Origin: Lunatimonas sp.
GTDB lineage: Bacteria; Bacteroidota; Bacteroidia; Cytophagales; Cyclobacteriaceae
Reading direction: 5' to 3'
Assembly: GCF_020832325.1 (NCBI RefSeq)
Contig: NZ_JAFIEU010000044.1
Span: 62,001 to 126,000, forward strand
Length of the DNA stretch: 64,000 bases
Position numbers and translations under genes: made by a program. Under the pieces are notes generated by a model. The model searched no databases, was not told the DNA's origin, and worked only from the letters and a program-made list of their open reading frames with translations. This document shows positions 28,274 through 37,411 of the stretch, in pieces (position 1 is the stretch's first letter; the number at the start of each line of letters is the position of its first letter).

Positions 28274-29575
28274 TCACTTCGCTAAGCCGGGACTTCTGTC
28301 CATGAATTCTTGATAAAGTCGAATTTGCCGGTTGGTGAGCGGAATTTTATATCCCTGTATAAAAACATGGTGGATTTGGGTCCTCGGCTCAAAGGGGTCT
28401 CCGTCCGACACAAATAGGTTGGCTAATTTACCTTCTTCCAATGATCCGATTTCTTTATCCAATCCAAATATCTGGGCGGGATTGATCGTGATGGCTTTTA
28501 GCGCTTCTTCTTGCCCCATGCCGTAGGCTGCGGCAAAGCCCGCATGAAAAGGGAGGTTTCTCACATTCTCCGCTTCATTGGTCCGGAGAGCAACTTTTAC
28601 CCCAGCCTTGGTCATCAACCCAGCATTGGCATAGGCGATATCGTATCGGTCTGACTGCCGTGAAGGAATTGCGAGTACGGGTCCGGTAATAACTGGAATT
28701 CCCGCATCAGCCAGGTGTTCGGCTACCCGCCAACCTTCCGAAACCCCACTAAAAATAATCTGTATATCCTTTTCTTTAACCCAAGCCAGGGCACTCAAGA
28801 TATCACTAGCGGCATTCACTTCGATGATAAGTGGTAATTCTTTTCGCAGGACTTTTGCCAATTGGGCCATTTCAGGGTAATAACCCAAAGACGCTCCCGC
28901 TGCCTGCAACGTGTGATAGTCCACTGCATTTTTCCATACCTCATCCAATTTTTGGATGGCTTCTTTTGCCTCTTTAGCGACGGTTTCTTCGCTGCGGGTG
29001 TCATTGGGTCCTGTTCTCCCCGTGTGGGGAAACGCCAGTACGATTCCTTTGAATCCGGCATACATTTGCTCCGGGGTGTATCCGTTCAGGTGGATCAATG
29101 CGGAAGTCCCGGGGAAAAGCCCACCGGAGGGCAAGGACAGCGTGGTAGTAACTCCGCTAACACGTGTCACGGGAATGGCTACAGCGTTGGGATTTATGGC
29201 CACTAGCGTCTGCATATTGGGAGTGACGTGGCCGATTTCCTGGTAATCTCTAGTCTCCTCCAAAGAATTCACCTCAACCAAGCCAAGTCGGGTCCCCGAA
29301 TCTATGAGGCCAGGATAGACAGATTTACCCCTGCAATCTATAATTTGCGCTTCGTCTCCAGAGAGCATTTTACCAATTTGCTTGATTTTTCCGTCTGCGA
29401 TGAGCAGGTCGGTATCCGAAAGGATTCCATGGGTTACAGTAACCAATGTACCACCCTTCAGTAAAAATGTTCCCTTTTCTGCTTTCAGCACGGTGCCTTC
29501 CTCCTGTGCGAACAGACAGCAAATGGACGCTACGAAGGCTGCTAGGGTGAGGAAGTATTTTGCGGAAAATATCAT
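28274..29575 (-). CDS. Amidohydrolase-fold protein lacking HxH (third of three)
   Basis: About 433 residues from the ATG at 29575, which places a signal peptide (MIFSAKYFLTLAAFVASICC) at the N-terminus; an ATG at 29605 adds ten residues. The fold matches imidazolonepropionase-like amidohydrolases: DLLIADGKIKQIG, VYPGLIDSG and the C-terminal TINPAQIFGLDKEIGSLEEGKLANLFV. The metal-binding HxH after the first strand is missing (VYPGLIDSGTRLG instead of DxHxH). Other usual His and Asp ligands also look replaced (LIIEVNAAS, VALRTNEAE). It is therefore probably not a metal hydrolase. It is exported and follows two paralogues on the same strand. Confidence 0.82.
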   Translation of the reverse strand: MIFSAKYFLTLAAFVASICCLFAQEEGTVLKAEKGTFLLKGGTLVTVTHGILSDTDLLIADGKIKQIGKMLSGDEAQIIDCRGKSVYPGLIDSGTRLGLVEVNSLEETRDYQEIGHVTPNMQTLVAINPNAVAIPVTRVSGVTTTLSLPSGGLFPGTSALIHLNGYTPEQMYAGFKGIVLAFPHTGRTGPNDTRSEETVAKEAKEAIQKLDEVWKNAVDYHTLQAAGASLGYYPEMAQLAKVLRKELPLIIEVNAASDILSALAWVKEKDIQIIFSGVSEGWRVAEHLADAGIPVITGPVLAIPSRQSDRYDIAYANAGLMTKAGVKVALRTNEAENVRNLPFHAGFAAAYGMGQEEALKAITINPAQIFGLDKEIGSLEEGKLANLFVSDGDPFEPRTQIHHVFIQGYKIPLTNRQIRLYQEFMDRSPGLAK

Positions 29576-29644
29576 GTGCGTAATTAAGTGTCTATTAGCG
29601 GTCATTACTTGTCCTTGGAGCTGTTTGTAACCTGCATTTTCGAA

Positions 29645-31036
29645 TTAGTGTCGGTGCTCAAAGAGATTTCGGCCAAAGTTGCTGAAATAAAACTCCACGT
29701 CCTGCATGCAACTATGGTCTTGGGAAAACAGGTAAATTGGTTCCACGATTTCGGTTGGGCTTACTTTAAGTCGCTGATCCGAGTCATCCTCTTTCCGGTC
29801 AAAATACTTGATGCCATCTACGAATGTCATTTGCGGTATCGCGTAAATCGATAGGGGATGCTTGTCAAAGAGAACCAAATCGGCTTGCTTGCCTACTTCA
29901 ATAGATCCAACCAAATCATCTATACCGAGTTGCTTGGCCGGGTTGATGGTGATCATGGCTAAGGCCTCTTGATCACTGAGTCCTCCATATCGCTGCGTTT
30001 TGGCCGCCTCGTGATATAGGTGGCGGATCACTTCTCCTGAATCGGAATTGATGGAGGTTATCACGCCATTTTTCGCCAATACGGCAGCATTGTAGGCAGT
30101 AGAGTAATACACCTCAAATTTATAGGCCCACCAGTCGGAAAAGATCGAAGCACCCATGGTGTATTTGGCTAGTTCCGGGGCTACTTTGAAACCTTCGTTG
30201 ACATGCGAAAAAACAATCTTATCAATTCCGTATTCCTTACAAAGCTCGATCAGCATGTAAATCTCATCTGCACGGTAGGAGTGGCAGTGGATGATGATTT
30301 TCCCCTCCAAGATATCGCTAATGGTCTGTAGGCGGGCGTTAAATTTTGGAGGTGCTTCGGTACTGTTTTTCTGGCTACTGGCATTCCGGTAGGTTTCCCA
30401 GGCCTTTTTGTACTGAATGGCTTCCTCAAATCCGTTGCGAATGACGGCCTCTACGCCCATTCGGCTTCTGGGCTGCAATCCCTTACCCCGGCCATGTACC
30501 CTTGTGGGGTTTTCCCCGAGTGCAAATTTGATGGTTCGGGGTGCATCCTCCATTACCAAGGCATAAGGGTCTTTGGTACCGTACCGGTGTTTGAGAGTAA
30601 CATTTTGCCCTCCTATGGCGTTGGCAGATCCGTGCATGGCATGGGAAATGGTCACCCCACCGGCCAATGCCCGATAGATCCCTACGTCAAAGGGGTTGAT
30701 GACATCCCGCATACTTACCTCTGAAGTGATGGGGCTGGTAGGTTCATTGACGGCCTCCAACCCGATGTGTGAATGGGCATCGATAATTCCCGGCATTAAG
30801 AACAGGCCACTGGCATCAATTTCAACGGATGCGTTCGATCCGCGAAGGCCTTTTCCGATTTGGCGAATTTTGCCATCGGATACCCAGACATCGGTATCTT
30901 CCATGATACCCTTGGTAATGGTCAGTACCGTCGCGTTTTTGATCAGGTAATTGTTAGCCGCTGTTTCTTGCCCTAGCAGGAAATTGGGAAAGGAGGCCAA
31001 TGCGGCAAGAGTCATCAATAATTTAACACGTTGCAT
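29645..31036 (-). CDS. Secreted amidohydrolase, intact metal site (second of three)
   Basis: A 463-residue exported protein (signal peptide ending near FLLGQE) of the metal-dependent amidohydrolase superfamily, imidazolonepropionase-like. Key elements are present: MPGIIDAHSHIGLEA (HxH pair), IIIHCHSYRADE (His ligand), KIVFSHVNEG (His ligand) and SINSDSGEV (catalytic Asp). The C-terminus has the usual INPAKQLGIDDLVGSIEVGKQADLVLFD. Of the three tandem paralogues it alone keeps all these residues, so it should carry the catalytic function. The substrate is unknown; members act on cyclic amides and dipeptides. It lies between two degenerate relatives and is likely co-transcribed. Confidence 0.87.
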   Translation of the reverse strand: MQRVKLLMTLAALASFPNFLLGQETAANNYLIKNATVLTITKGIMEDTDVWVSDGKIRQIGKGLRGSNASVEIDASGLFLMPGIIDAHSHIGLEAVNEPTSPITSEVSMRDVINPFDVGIYRALAGGVTISHAMHGSANAIGGQNVTLKHRYGTKDPYALVMEDAPRTIKFALGENPTRVHGRGKGLQPRSRMGVEAVIRNGFEEAIQYKKAWETYRNASSQKNSTEAPPKFNARLQTISDILEGKIIIHCHSYRADEIYMLIELCKEYGIDKIVFSHVNEGFKVAPELAKYTMGASIFSDWWAYKFEVYYSTAYNAAVLAKNGVITSINSDSGEVIRHLYHEAAKTQRYGGLSDQEALAMITINPAKQLGIDDLVGSIEVGKQADLVLFDKHPLSIYAIPQMTFVDGIKYFDRKEDDSDQRLKVSPTEIVEPIYLFSQDHSCMQDVEFYFSNFGRNLFEHRH

Positions 31037-31170
31037 GTGCGTCTAATTGCTTTTTGATGAGGTAGATTATCCCGATTTACTGAGGACGGTCTACTTCGAA
31101 TTTCTTTTAAGAGGGAATTTCGAGTACAACTCGGTCATCCCATAGTGAGTCGTATTTGGCAGGTACTGCG

Positions 31171-32835
31171 TCACGTAGTGGGTTTTTCCGTCCTTTTGGC
31201 TTTGAATGGAAATCTTTCCGTACCCATTACATCCAATGTTCCGTTAAAGCTAGCTCCTGTCACATCGCCATGCACGGACAGCTTTATTTTCCGATCTCTC
31301 GAATCCAAGCTAAACCCAAAACTCAACATGGTAGCCGATTTTTTAATATCCTCCAGTGGGATGGTTTTTTGACCTGGCTTTTCGGGATCATCGATGGTGA
31401 TTTCACCTTTCCATTTTCCGGATTCACGCCAGATCGCGAGATTCCCAGATGACTCGCCAGCGGGAGTACTGGCATGGTAATTCCAATATTCCACACCATT
31501 CGTTGCTTCCAGGGCATCGCTTTTTTGGATATCGAACTCGTATACGTGGCCATTCACAATCATGTATTTGATCTGCGCCTCGCGGTCGAAGATCGGATTG
31601 GTGGATAGTACGAAATTCGCCAGCTTGCCTACTCGGATATCTCCTGCGGTCCGTTCTATGCCGAGTATTTTAGCCGGATTGACCGTCAGTGCGGCGAGTG
31701 CCGCTTGCTCAGAAAGTCCATGTTCGATCAGTAGGCGAAGGTTGGTAAATAATTTTTCTTTGGAGAGCTGCTTTGTAGTGAAAGCAAAAGAAATTCCAGC
31801 CTTTTCGTATTTAGCGGCTAATGCTAACCGGCTTTCGTATGCTTCGGAAACCCTACTAGAAAGGATTTGGGTCGCTTCGCTCTGCGTGGAGTCGGCCTTT
31901 TGCTTGGGTTCCTCTGGCAGGTTCAGGCTTAATACTGCCGCTATCTGACGGGCCTGTATAGTAGAAATGTAATCTTCACCTTCGGTTACCCCACCCAAAA
32001 TTAACTTAAACCCGTATTCTTCCTGCAAACGTAAGGCTCGACCTATATCTAGTTCCGTGTTTGTTTCAAAATAAAGTGCTTTTTTTCTATCTGTAGCCGG
32101 AATCAGACTCTCCAGCACAGGGTTTTTTTCAGGAATTCGTACGCCCGTTTGGGACGCATATTGGGTCTGATGAATATCCAACAACTTGGCGTTTTCAAAC
32201 AGATCCCTAAACTTGGCCATTACCCCTAAGTTATTTGCCGGATACATCCCACCAACCGTACTAAATCGAGCATAGACAGCTGCATCGTCCATCAACACCA
32301 TCGGTTCATGGGGCTGGGTGTACCCGAGAACCGCTGTCTTGCCGGGTAATAAGCCCATTCCCATCGGGATTTTGTGTGCCATCGCAAACCCCAACTTACG
32401 CCATTCCGCCTGCTGGGGGTGTTGGGTATCCAAATGATCGAGCACACTGATCTGAGGATGAATACCAGCCAAGTAGTTGTCTGGATTGGAGCTATCAAAA
32501 TCTTTGGGCTTTTCTATCGTGGGCGGGTTGGAAACTCCCACCTTACTGGCCATATCAATGAACCCAGGGTATACAAACAGCGAATCACCTACTATTATTG
32601 CTGCTTCCGGGGGAGCACTAAGGTTTTTCCCCAGGGATGTAATGATCCCGTCTTTGAATAGAATATCCTGCCGCTCCTGTACAACTCCCGGCTCGGAAAT
32701 GACCGTTGCATTTCGAATCAAGTAGGTTTGGGTGACAGGCTTTTTTCCGGAAGGGTCACTTTGTGCAAATCCAAAAGAAAAAGAAGCAAAAATGCCTAAA
32801 ATGAAAATTAAGCCGAAACGTTTGTTACAGGACAT
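31171..32835 (-). CDS. Amidohydrolase-fold protein lacking HxH (first of three)
   Basis: A 554-residue exported protein, with a signal peptide at MSCNKRFGLIFILGIFASFS and following residues. It has the amidohydrolase fold, with DILFKDGIITSLG, FVYPGFIDMA and the C-terminal NPAKILGIERTAGDIRVGKLANFVLS. The HxH is replaced (GFIDMASKVGV), and other ligand positions look lost, so it is probably a non-catalytic paralogue. About 90 extra residues at the C-terminus form a predicted beta-rich domain (GNLAIWRESGKWKGEIT and following) absent from the other two. It is the first gene of the three and has a palindrome-overlapped -7 motif upstream. Confidence 0.82.
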   Translation of the reverse strand: MSCNKRFGLIFILGIFASFSFGFAQSDPSGKKPVTQTYLIRNATVISEPGVVQERQDILFKDGIITSLGKNLSAPPEAAIIVGDSLFVYPGFIDMASKVGVSNPPTIEKPKDFDSSNPDNYLAGIHPQISVLDHLDTQHPQQAEWRKLGFAMAHKIPMGMGLLPGKTAVLGYTQPHEPMVLMDDAAVYARFSTVGGMYPANNLGVMAKFRDLFENAKLLDIHQTQYASQTGVRIPEKNPVLESLIPATDRKKALYFETNTELDIGRALRLQEEYGFKLILGGVTEGEDYISTIQARQIAAVLSLNLPEEPKQKADSTQSEATQILSSRVSEAYESRLALAAKYEKAGISFAFTTKQLSKEKLFTNLRLLIEHGLSEQAALAALTVNPAKILGIERTAGDIRVGKLANFVLSTNPIFDREAQIKYMIVNGHVYEFDIQKSDALEATNGVEYWNYHASTPAGESSGNLAIWRESGKWKGEITIDDPEKPGQKTIPLEDIKKSATMLSFGFSLDSRDRKIKLSVHGDVTGASFNGTLDVMGTERFPFKAKRTEKPTT

Positions 32836-32859
32836 ACAGGAACATCAACAATGAGCTTT

Positions 32860-32878
32860 CAAATTTAACCGGCCGGTT
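32860..32878 (-). promoter_or_regulatory. Candidate promoter and operator of amidohydrolase cluster
   Basis: On the minus strand TAAATTTG (32867-32860) matches the Bacteroidota -7 consensus exactly and lies 24 bases before the first gene. A perfect 12-base palindrome AACCGGCCGGTT (32867-32878) abuts it, well placed to let a dimeric regulator block the promoter. No regulator was identified, and a -33 element is not clear. Confidence 0.45.
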
Positions 32879-33033
32879 TACATATAAAAATAGTTTTATT
32901 CAGAAATAGGTATCTTTTGGAAGAGTGGTGCCTGCTTCCTACAAAGCATGTATTTAAACGGTAAGTAAGTCGGCTAAACGCTCCTGATATAGGTAATATT
33001 CCCCTGCAGTATAGATGTCAGATTTCCTTTAAC

Positions 33034-33041
33034 TATATTTG
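33034..33041 (+). promoter_or_regulatory. Candidate -7 promoter element
   Basis: TATATTTG is an exact TAnnTTTG match, 31 bases before the ATG of the methyltransferase gene. No clear -33 element at the usual spacing was seen. Confidence 0.4.
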
Positions 33042-33072
33042 TCCCTATTCAAAAAACAATCACACAAGGAAT

Positions 33073-33618
33073 ATGGGAAGAGGATCTCTCTTTAAAGAGC
33101 TTTTTGTTAACATAAAAACCACCGGAGCGGTGACTTTTAGTTCCAAATCATTGGTCAATAAGATGCTTTCATTTGCCGATTTTAAAGATGCGCGCCTCAT
33201 CGTGGAGTTAGGTGGCGGTGACGGCAGTATCACACAGGGTATTGTCGAAAGAATGCATCCCGAGGCGCAACTTTTTGTGTTTGAGATCAACGAACATTTT
33301 TGCGTTAATTTGAAAAAGCAGTTCAAGCAGCCAAACATCCAAGTGATCTGTGATTCGGCAGAAAACCTTGATGAGTATCTAAAAGGGCAAAAAGCAGACC
33401 TGATTTTATCATCGCTGCCATTTTCACTGATACCCAAGGATTCCCGGGTGGCCATTTACGAAAAATCAAGTTCTGGATTAAAAAATGGCGGGGCATTTAT
33501 CCAAATTTGTTATTCCTATTTACTAAAGTTTCAGTTTGCTCCCTATTTTAAAAGTATCAAAACAACTTTCACCCTAAAGAATTTCCCTCCTACGCTGATC
33601 ATGATTTGCAAGCCCTGA
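33073..33618 (+). CDS. Small SAM-dependent methyltransferase, PmtA-like
   Basis: A 181-residue class I methyltransferase. The opening TGAVTFSSKSLVNKML resembles the GAxxPSS motif of phospholipid N-methyltransferases and of rRNA adenine dimethylases (KsgA). Motif I is IVELGGGDGSIT near residue 42, the acidic residue of motif II is in FVFEINEHF near 70, and the motif IV region is DLILSSLPFSLIP near 115. The length and lack of an RNA-binding C-terminal domain favour the phospholipid-type group (COG3963) over KsgA. The acceptor is not certain. It is upstream of the radical SAM gene, 50 bases apart, on the same strand. Confidence 0.72.
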   Translation: MGRGSLFKELFVNIKTTGAVTFSSKSLVNKMLSFADFKDARLIVELGGGDGSITQGIVERMHPEAQLFVFEINEHFCVNLKKQFKQPNIQVICDSAENLDEYLKGQKADLILSSLPFSLIPKDSRVAIYEKSSSGLKNGGAFIQICYSYLLKFQFAPYFKSIKTTFTLKNFPPTLIMICKP

Positions 33619-33668
33619 TTGCGTGGAGTTGATTGTGTGTTTGGTTCAAAAGTATTAAATTGGCCCAA

Positions 33669-34730
33669 ATGAACCGTCACCTAACCAAAGGCCGAGGAGC
33701 TGGGTATTCTCCACCCAATAAATTCCAACAAAGTGAGTTGGTTCAGGAATTTATAGAGGGATTGGATGAAGAAATCCTGACGGAAAAACCTGCTACTAAA
33801 TTTATTGAAGTACAGGTGAAGAATCCCTTAAGCAAAAACGACAGCCCCGATTTGCTGTTAAATTACTCGGTAAATCCTTATCAGGGTTGTGAGCACGGTT
33901 GCATTTATTGTTACGCAAGGAATAGCCATCAATACTGGGGCTACGATAGTGGTTTGGGATTTGAAACAACCATCTTGGTAAAGAAGGACATCGTCCAAAC
34001 CTTAAAGAAAACCTTTGAATGTATATCCTATAAACCGCAAGTCATTCTGCTTTCCGGCAATACGGACTGTTATCAGCCGGCAGAGCGTACCTATCGACTT
34101 ACGAGGGGAATATTGGAAGCCTGTCTTGCCTACAGGCATCCGGTAAGCATTATCACCAAAAATGTATTGATAAAACGTGATATGGATTTACTCGTTGAGT
34201 TGGCTAAACATCGCCTTGTTCATGTGTACTTTTCCATCAACCACTTAGATCCTTCACTTAAATCCATGTTGGAGCCCAGAACAGCCTCAGCAGCAAAGAA
34301 ATTGACATTGCTCGCCGATTTTTCAGCACATGGGATTCCCTGCGGTATCATGGTGGCCCCGATTATCCCGGGGATAAACCTGCAAGACATGACCTCCATC
34401 GTACAACAAAGTGCAGATGCCGGCGCCCTAAAAGCAGGCTACACGGTGGTTCGACTCAACGGTCAATTGGGTGATCTGTTTCGGGATTGGTTGGAGAGGT
34501 ATTTCCCTGACCGTGCGTCCAAAGTATTGAATCAGATTCAATCGTTACACGGGGGTTCCCTAAATGATGCCAATTGGGGTAGACGGATGAAAGGGGAGGG
34601 CACGATGGCCGAACTCATTCGGCAGATGTTTCAAGCAGCTAGCACCAAATACCTATCCAACCGAACCATGCCAGACTATGATTTTTCAGCATTCAGAGGG
34701 AACGGCCAACTTAGTTTATTTCCATCATGA
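33669..34730 (+). CDS. Radical SAM protein, PA0069/SplB-like
   Basis: A radical SAM enzyme of 353 residues from the ATG at 33669 (MNRHLTKGRGAGYSPPNKF); the TTG at 33633 would add 12 residues. The iron-sulfur ligands are Cys74, Cys78 and Cys81 in NPYQGCEHGCIYCYARNSH, the CxxxCxxC motif. Further features are LLSGNTDCYQPAE near 130, related to spore photoproduct lyase, and VYFSINHLDPSL near 195. The PA0069-type family is widespread, but its substrate is not established. The gene overlaps the next one by four bases (ATGA) and heads a three-gene coupled group with a DUF3253 protein and msrA. Confidence 0.88.
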   Translation: MNRHLTKGRGAGYSPPNKFQQSELVQEFIEGLDEEILTEKPATKFIEVQVKNPLSKNDSPDLLLNYSVNPYQGCEHGCIYCYARNSHQYWGYDSGLGFETTILVKKDIVQTLKKTFECISYKPQVILLSGNTDCYQPAERTYRLTRGILEACLAYRHPVSIITKNVLIKRDMDLLVELAKHRLVHVYFSINHLDPSLKSMLEPRTASAAKKLTLLADFSAHGIPCGIMVAPIIPGINLQDMTSIVQQSADAGALKAGYTVVRLNGQLGDLFRDWLERYFPDRASKVLNQIQSLHGGSLNDANWGRRMKGEGTMAELIRQMFQAASTKYLSNRTMPDYDFSAFRGNGQLSLFPS

Positions 34731-34987
34731 GCCTAGCTATTTTGGAGATCGCTATATTGGAGATGTGTAGAATGCGTGGGATGGCTAGTTTTTGTCCATC
34801 AGAAGTAGTACGTTGGATGTACCCAAATGCTTGGCGGCATTTCATGCCAGACGTCCACCATGCGATGATGAAGCTGTACCGGGACAACTTAATTTCGGTA
34901 ACCCAGGCAGGAATTGAGGTGGACAAAAACTTTTTACCAAAGGGGCCTGTTAGAATTCAACCAATCAAAAAAACAAACCAGTCATGA
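34727..34987 (+). CDS. DUF3253-like winged-helix protein
   Basis: An 86-residue protein. The pattern MCRMRGMASFCPSEVVRWM, then a basic/aromatic helix and LYRDNLISVTQAG, matches the DUF3253 family, which has a short winged-helix-like fold. It overlaps the radical SAM gene upstream and msrA downstream, each by four bases, so the three genes are very likely translated together. The function of the family is not established. A role in protecting or repairing oxidatively damaged molecules would fit the msrA neighbour but is inference. Confidence 0.75.
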   Translation: MSLAILEIAILEMCRMRGMASFCPSEVVRWMYPNAWRHFMPDVHHAMMKLYRDNLISVTQAGIEVDKNFLPKGPVRIQPIKKTNQS

Positions 34988-35553
34988 CAACATTGCCAAC
35001 AACAGCGGTGAACACACCGGAGGGTATGGAAGTAGCCACATTAGGGGCTGGGTGCTTTTGGTGCACCGAAGCGGTTTTTCAGAAATTAAAGGGTGTTGTT
35101 CAGGTCAGATCGGGGTTTTCGGGTGGCCATGTGACTGATCCAAGCTACAAATTGCTGGTAACCGGAACCACAGGCCACGCTGAAGTGGTGCAGGTGCATT
35201 TTGATCCGAAAGTGGTGAGCTTTGAGGATCTATTGGCGGTCTTTTTCGTCATACATGACCCCACTACCCTTAACCGACAGGGAGCAGATGTAGGTCCTCA
35301 GTACAGGTCAGCGATCTTCTACCATACTCTGGAACAACAACAGATCGCACAGCGACTAATCGATCGATTGCAGCAAGAGCGGGCATTTGAGGAACCAATT
35401 GTAACTGAAGTGACCGCTTTTGCGAATTTTTATCCAGCCGAAGATTATCATACCAATTATTTTGAGCTGAACGGAACACAGCCCTATTGCCAATTTGTGG
35501 TACGACCGAAGGTGGAGAAGTTTAAAAAAATGTTTGGTGACCAACTTAAATAG
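34984..35553 (+). CDS. msrA: Peptide methionine-S-sulfoxide reductase
   Basis: Repairs oxidised methionine (S form) in proteins. It has 189 residues; the first 17 are extra before the conserved core. The catalytic Cys24 is in LGAGCFWC. Later motifs are VRSGFSGGHV, the substrate-binding FEDLLAVFFVIHDPTTLNRQGAD near 90, GPQYRSAIFYHT, and the conserved AEDYHTNYFEL near 150. A resolving Cys at the very C-terminus, seen in some MsrA, is not obvious. The start overlaps the DUF3253 gene by four bases. Together with katG the window holds two oxidative-damage defences, though in separate transcription units. Confidence 0.95.
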   Translation: MTTLPTTAVNTPEGMEVATLGAGCFWCTEAVFQKLKGVVQVRSGFSGGHVTDPSYKLLVTGTTGHAEVVQVHFDPKVVSFEDLLAVFFVIHDPTTLNRQGADVGPQYRSAIFYHTLEQQQIAQRLIDRLQQERAFEEPIVTEVTAFANFYPAEDYHTNYFELNGTQPYCQFVVRPKVEKFKKMFGDQLK

Positions 35554-35576
35554 TCCCGTGACCGAAGGATTTCGGC

Positions 35577-35584
35577 TATCTTTG
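35577..35584 (+). promoter_or_regulatory. Candidate -7 promoter element
   Basis: TATCTTTG is an exact TAnnTTTG match 153 bases before the next + strand gene. A small CCGAA/TTCGG hairpin lies directly upstream of it. No clear -33 element at the usual spacing was found. Confidence 0.4.
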
Positions 35585-35737
35585 CAGGCTAGGGATCCAG
35601 TCAGGTGCATGCACGATCCAATCAAATAAACCGGGTTTATCGGAGTTTTTTTCGAACTGAAATACGCCTGTTTACTGAAGGTCAACCGGTTATGCCGATA
35701 AGAGATACGACACTATTGAAGCAAAAATGAGTTACCT

Positions 35738-37411
35738 ATGAAGCGAACCAAAGCCCAACAATCCAGATCCGCCATTGAACGTCTATACATCACGATGCGG
35801 CACCTTTTTACGAGAGGTACCTACAAGCCAACCGGCGTTTCTGGGGAATCCCTGATTGACTCCTTGTTGATTTTGAGTCCGGAGATTTATGGCTCGGTGA
35901 CAGACCCCGAAAAAATCGAATTGGATGGGTTGCTTTATGTGATGGAGCGGCTTCCAAGAGGTATAGAAGAATGCCGGTATATCAGGCTTATCAGTAGGGA
36001 GGGATATGAAAAATCCGGATTTACCCCCATTGTTCCCGCCAAACGCCGCCGAAACTGCTACCGGGTTGACGAGGATCAGATGTACGTGGAAATGACCCGT
36101 GGAAAAAGTGACATTTATGATATTCTTACCCATCTGACTTTTTTGTTTATCGAATCCAAAAAGATTGCCCGAAACAGTATGGAGCCCAAGGGTGCTACCA
36201 ATTTAAACTGGGAGATGCTGGAGCAAATTGTGGAGAAGGAAGAAAGAGACGAGGATTTCAGTAGGGAGGCAGCCTGTTCCTACCTTAGCCATATCACCGG
36301 CAGAACCTTCGAAGAAACCCATCAGGCGGTCGAAAAATTTGAATCTTCCAACCACACCAATAGCCTTTTCTCAATTGTTTATCACTTGGGTAAGTTATCG
36401 ATGATGGAGTTAAAAGATGAGAAGGACCGACAAATCAGCTTTTCGGCAACGCTGAGAGAGCGGGTGGGGCACCACGTCTATGGCGAACTTTGGGCAGAGA
36501 GGATCAAGCAGGTGCTCGACGAGGAAGCACTTATCAACCGTCCAATTCACATTATCAGCGCGAACCTTCATAGCTTTTTAAACACCATTTATGGTCATCA
36601 AGCACTTGGCTTGGATTCCTTTGAGGCCATTGAAAAAGAGGCGCTTGAGATTGGGACGGCCGGAAAAAACAGCAAAGCTCGAGAGATTGAGGCTTATGCG
36701 AAACAACATGGACTAATCCAACTTCCCGATGTAAGCGGTACCAATATCGGTGTTCAACTTATTGATACGAGTAAAATGGTATCTAAGACCTTGATACCGA
36801 ATGTGGTCCTTCCAACGGATGAAAAAAAGAAGCCGGTACTGATCGTGATGGATTATGCTTTTGGAGAACAGGCCTACGAGTGTTTTGACGAACTCCTTAA
36901 GCCCTTTGAAAAAAATGGTAAAAAGATTCCCTTGGACATCATCTCTGCCTCTATCATGGGTAAGGCGGGCATCCTAAAAGGCAATAAGGGAGATATAATG
37001 ATTCCAAGTAGTCATGTCTTCGAGGGTACAGCGGACAATTATCCGTTTAAAAACGAGCTAAAATCTGTAGATTTTGAAGGGTATGGATTGCAGGTATTTG
37101 AGGGACCCATGATATCGGTACTCGGTACATCCCTGCAAAACAGAGATGTACTTCAATACTTTATGGAATCCTCCTGGAAAGCCATCGGATTGGAAATGGA
37201 GGGGGCACACTATCAAAAGGCGATACAGTCCTCCAGTAAAATCCGAAATAGTATCCGAAAAAATGTGAAAGTCCTCTATGCCTATTATGCCTCCGATAAT
37301 CCCCTGGAAACTGGCAGCACATTGGCTTCGGGTGCCCTGGGGATGGAAGGAATTCGACCCACCTACTTGATTACCTATAAGATCTTAGAAAAGGTAGGAG
37401 AAACCTTTTAG
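35738..37411 (+). CDS. DUF6909-like protein, phosphorylase-like C-terminus
   Basis: A 557-residue soluble protein. The N-terminal half is helical, charged and without known motifs. The C-terminal half (about residue 360 on) has IVMDYAFGEQAYECFDEL, SASIMGKAGILKGNKGDIMIPSSHVFEGT and AIGLEMEGAHYQKAI. These resemble the phosphate/nucleoside-site segments of the PNP/UDP phosphorylase and AMP nucleosidase fold, where an EMEx motif contacts ribose. A nucleotide-related role is therefore plausible but not proven. It is the last gene before the injection-system cluster, with a 480-base gap between them, so a functional link is not assumed. Confidence 0.65.
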   Translation: MKRTKAQQSRSAIERLYITMRHLFTRGTYKPTGVSGESLIDSLLILSPEIYGSVTDPEKIELDGLLYVMERLPRGIEECRYIRLISREGYEKSGFTPIVPAKRRRNCYRVDEDQMYVEMTRGKSDIYDILTHLTFLFIESKKIARNSMEPKGATNLNWEMLEQIVEKEERDEDFSREAACSYLSHITGRTFEETHQAVEKFESSNHTNSLFSIVYHLGKLSMMELKDEKDRQISFSATLRERVGHHVYGELWAERIKQVLDEEALINRPIHIISANLHSFLNTIYGHQALGLDSFEAIEKEALEIGTAGKNSKAREIEAYAKQHGLIQLPDVSGTNIGVQLIDTSKMVSKTLIPNVVLPTDEKKKPVLIVMDYAFGEQAYECFDELLKPFEKNGKKIPLDIISASIMGKAGILKGNKGDIMIPSSHVFEGTADNYPFKNELKSVDFEGYGLQVFEGPMISVLGTSLQNRDVLQYFMESSWKAIGLEMEGAHYQKAIQSSSKIRNSIRKNVKVLYAYYASDNPLETGSTLASGALGMEGIRPTYLITYKILEKVGETF

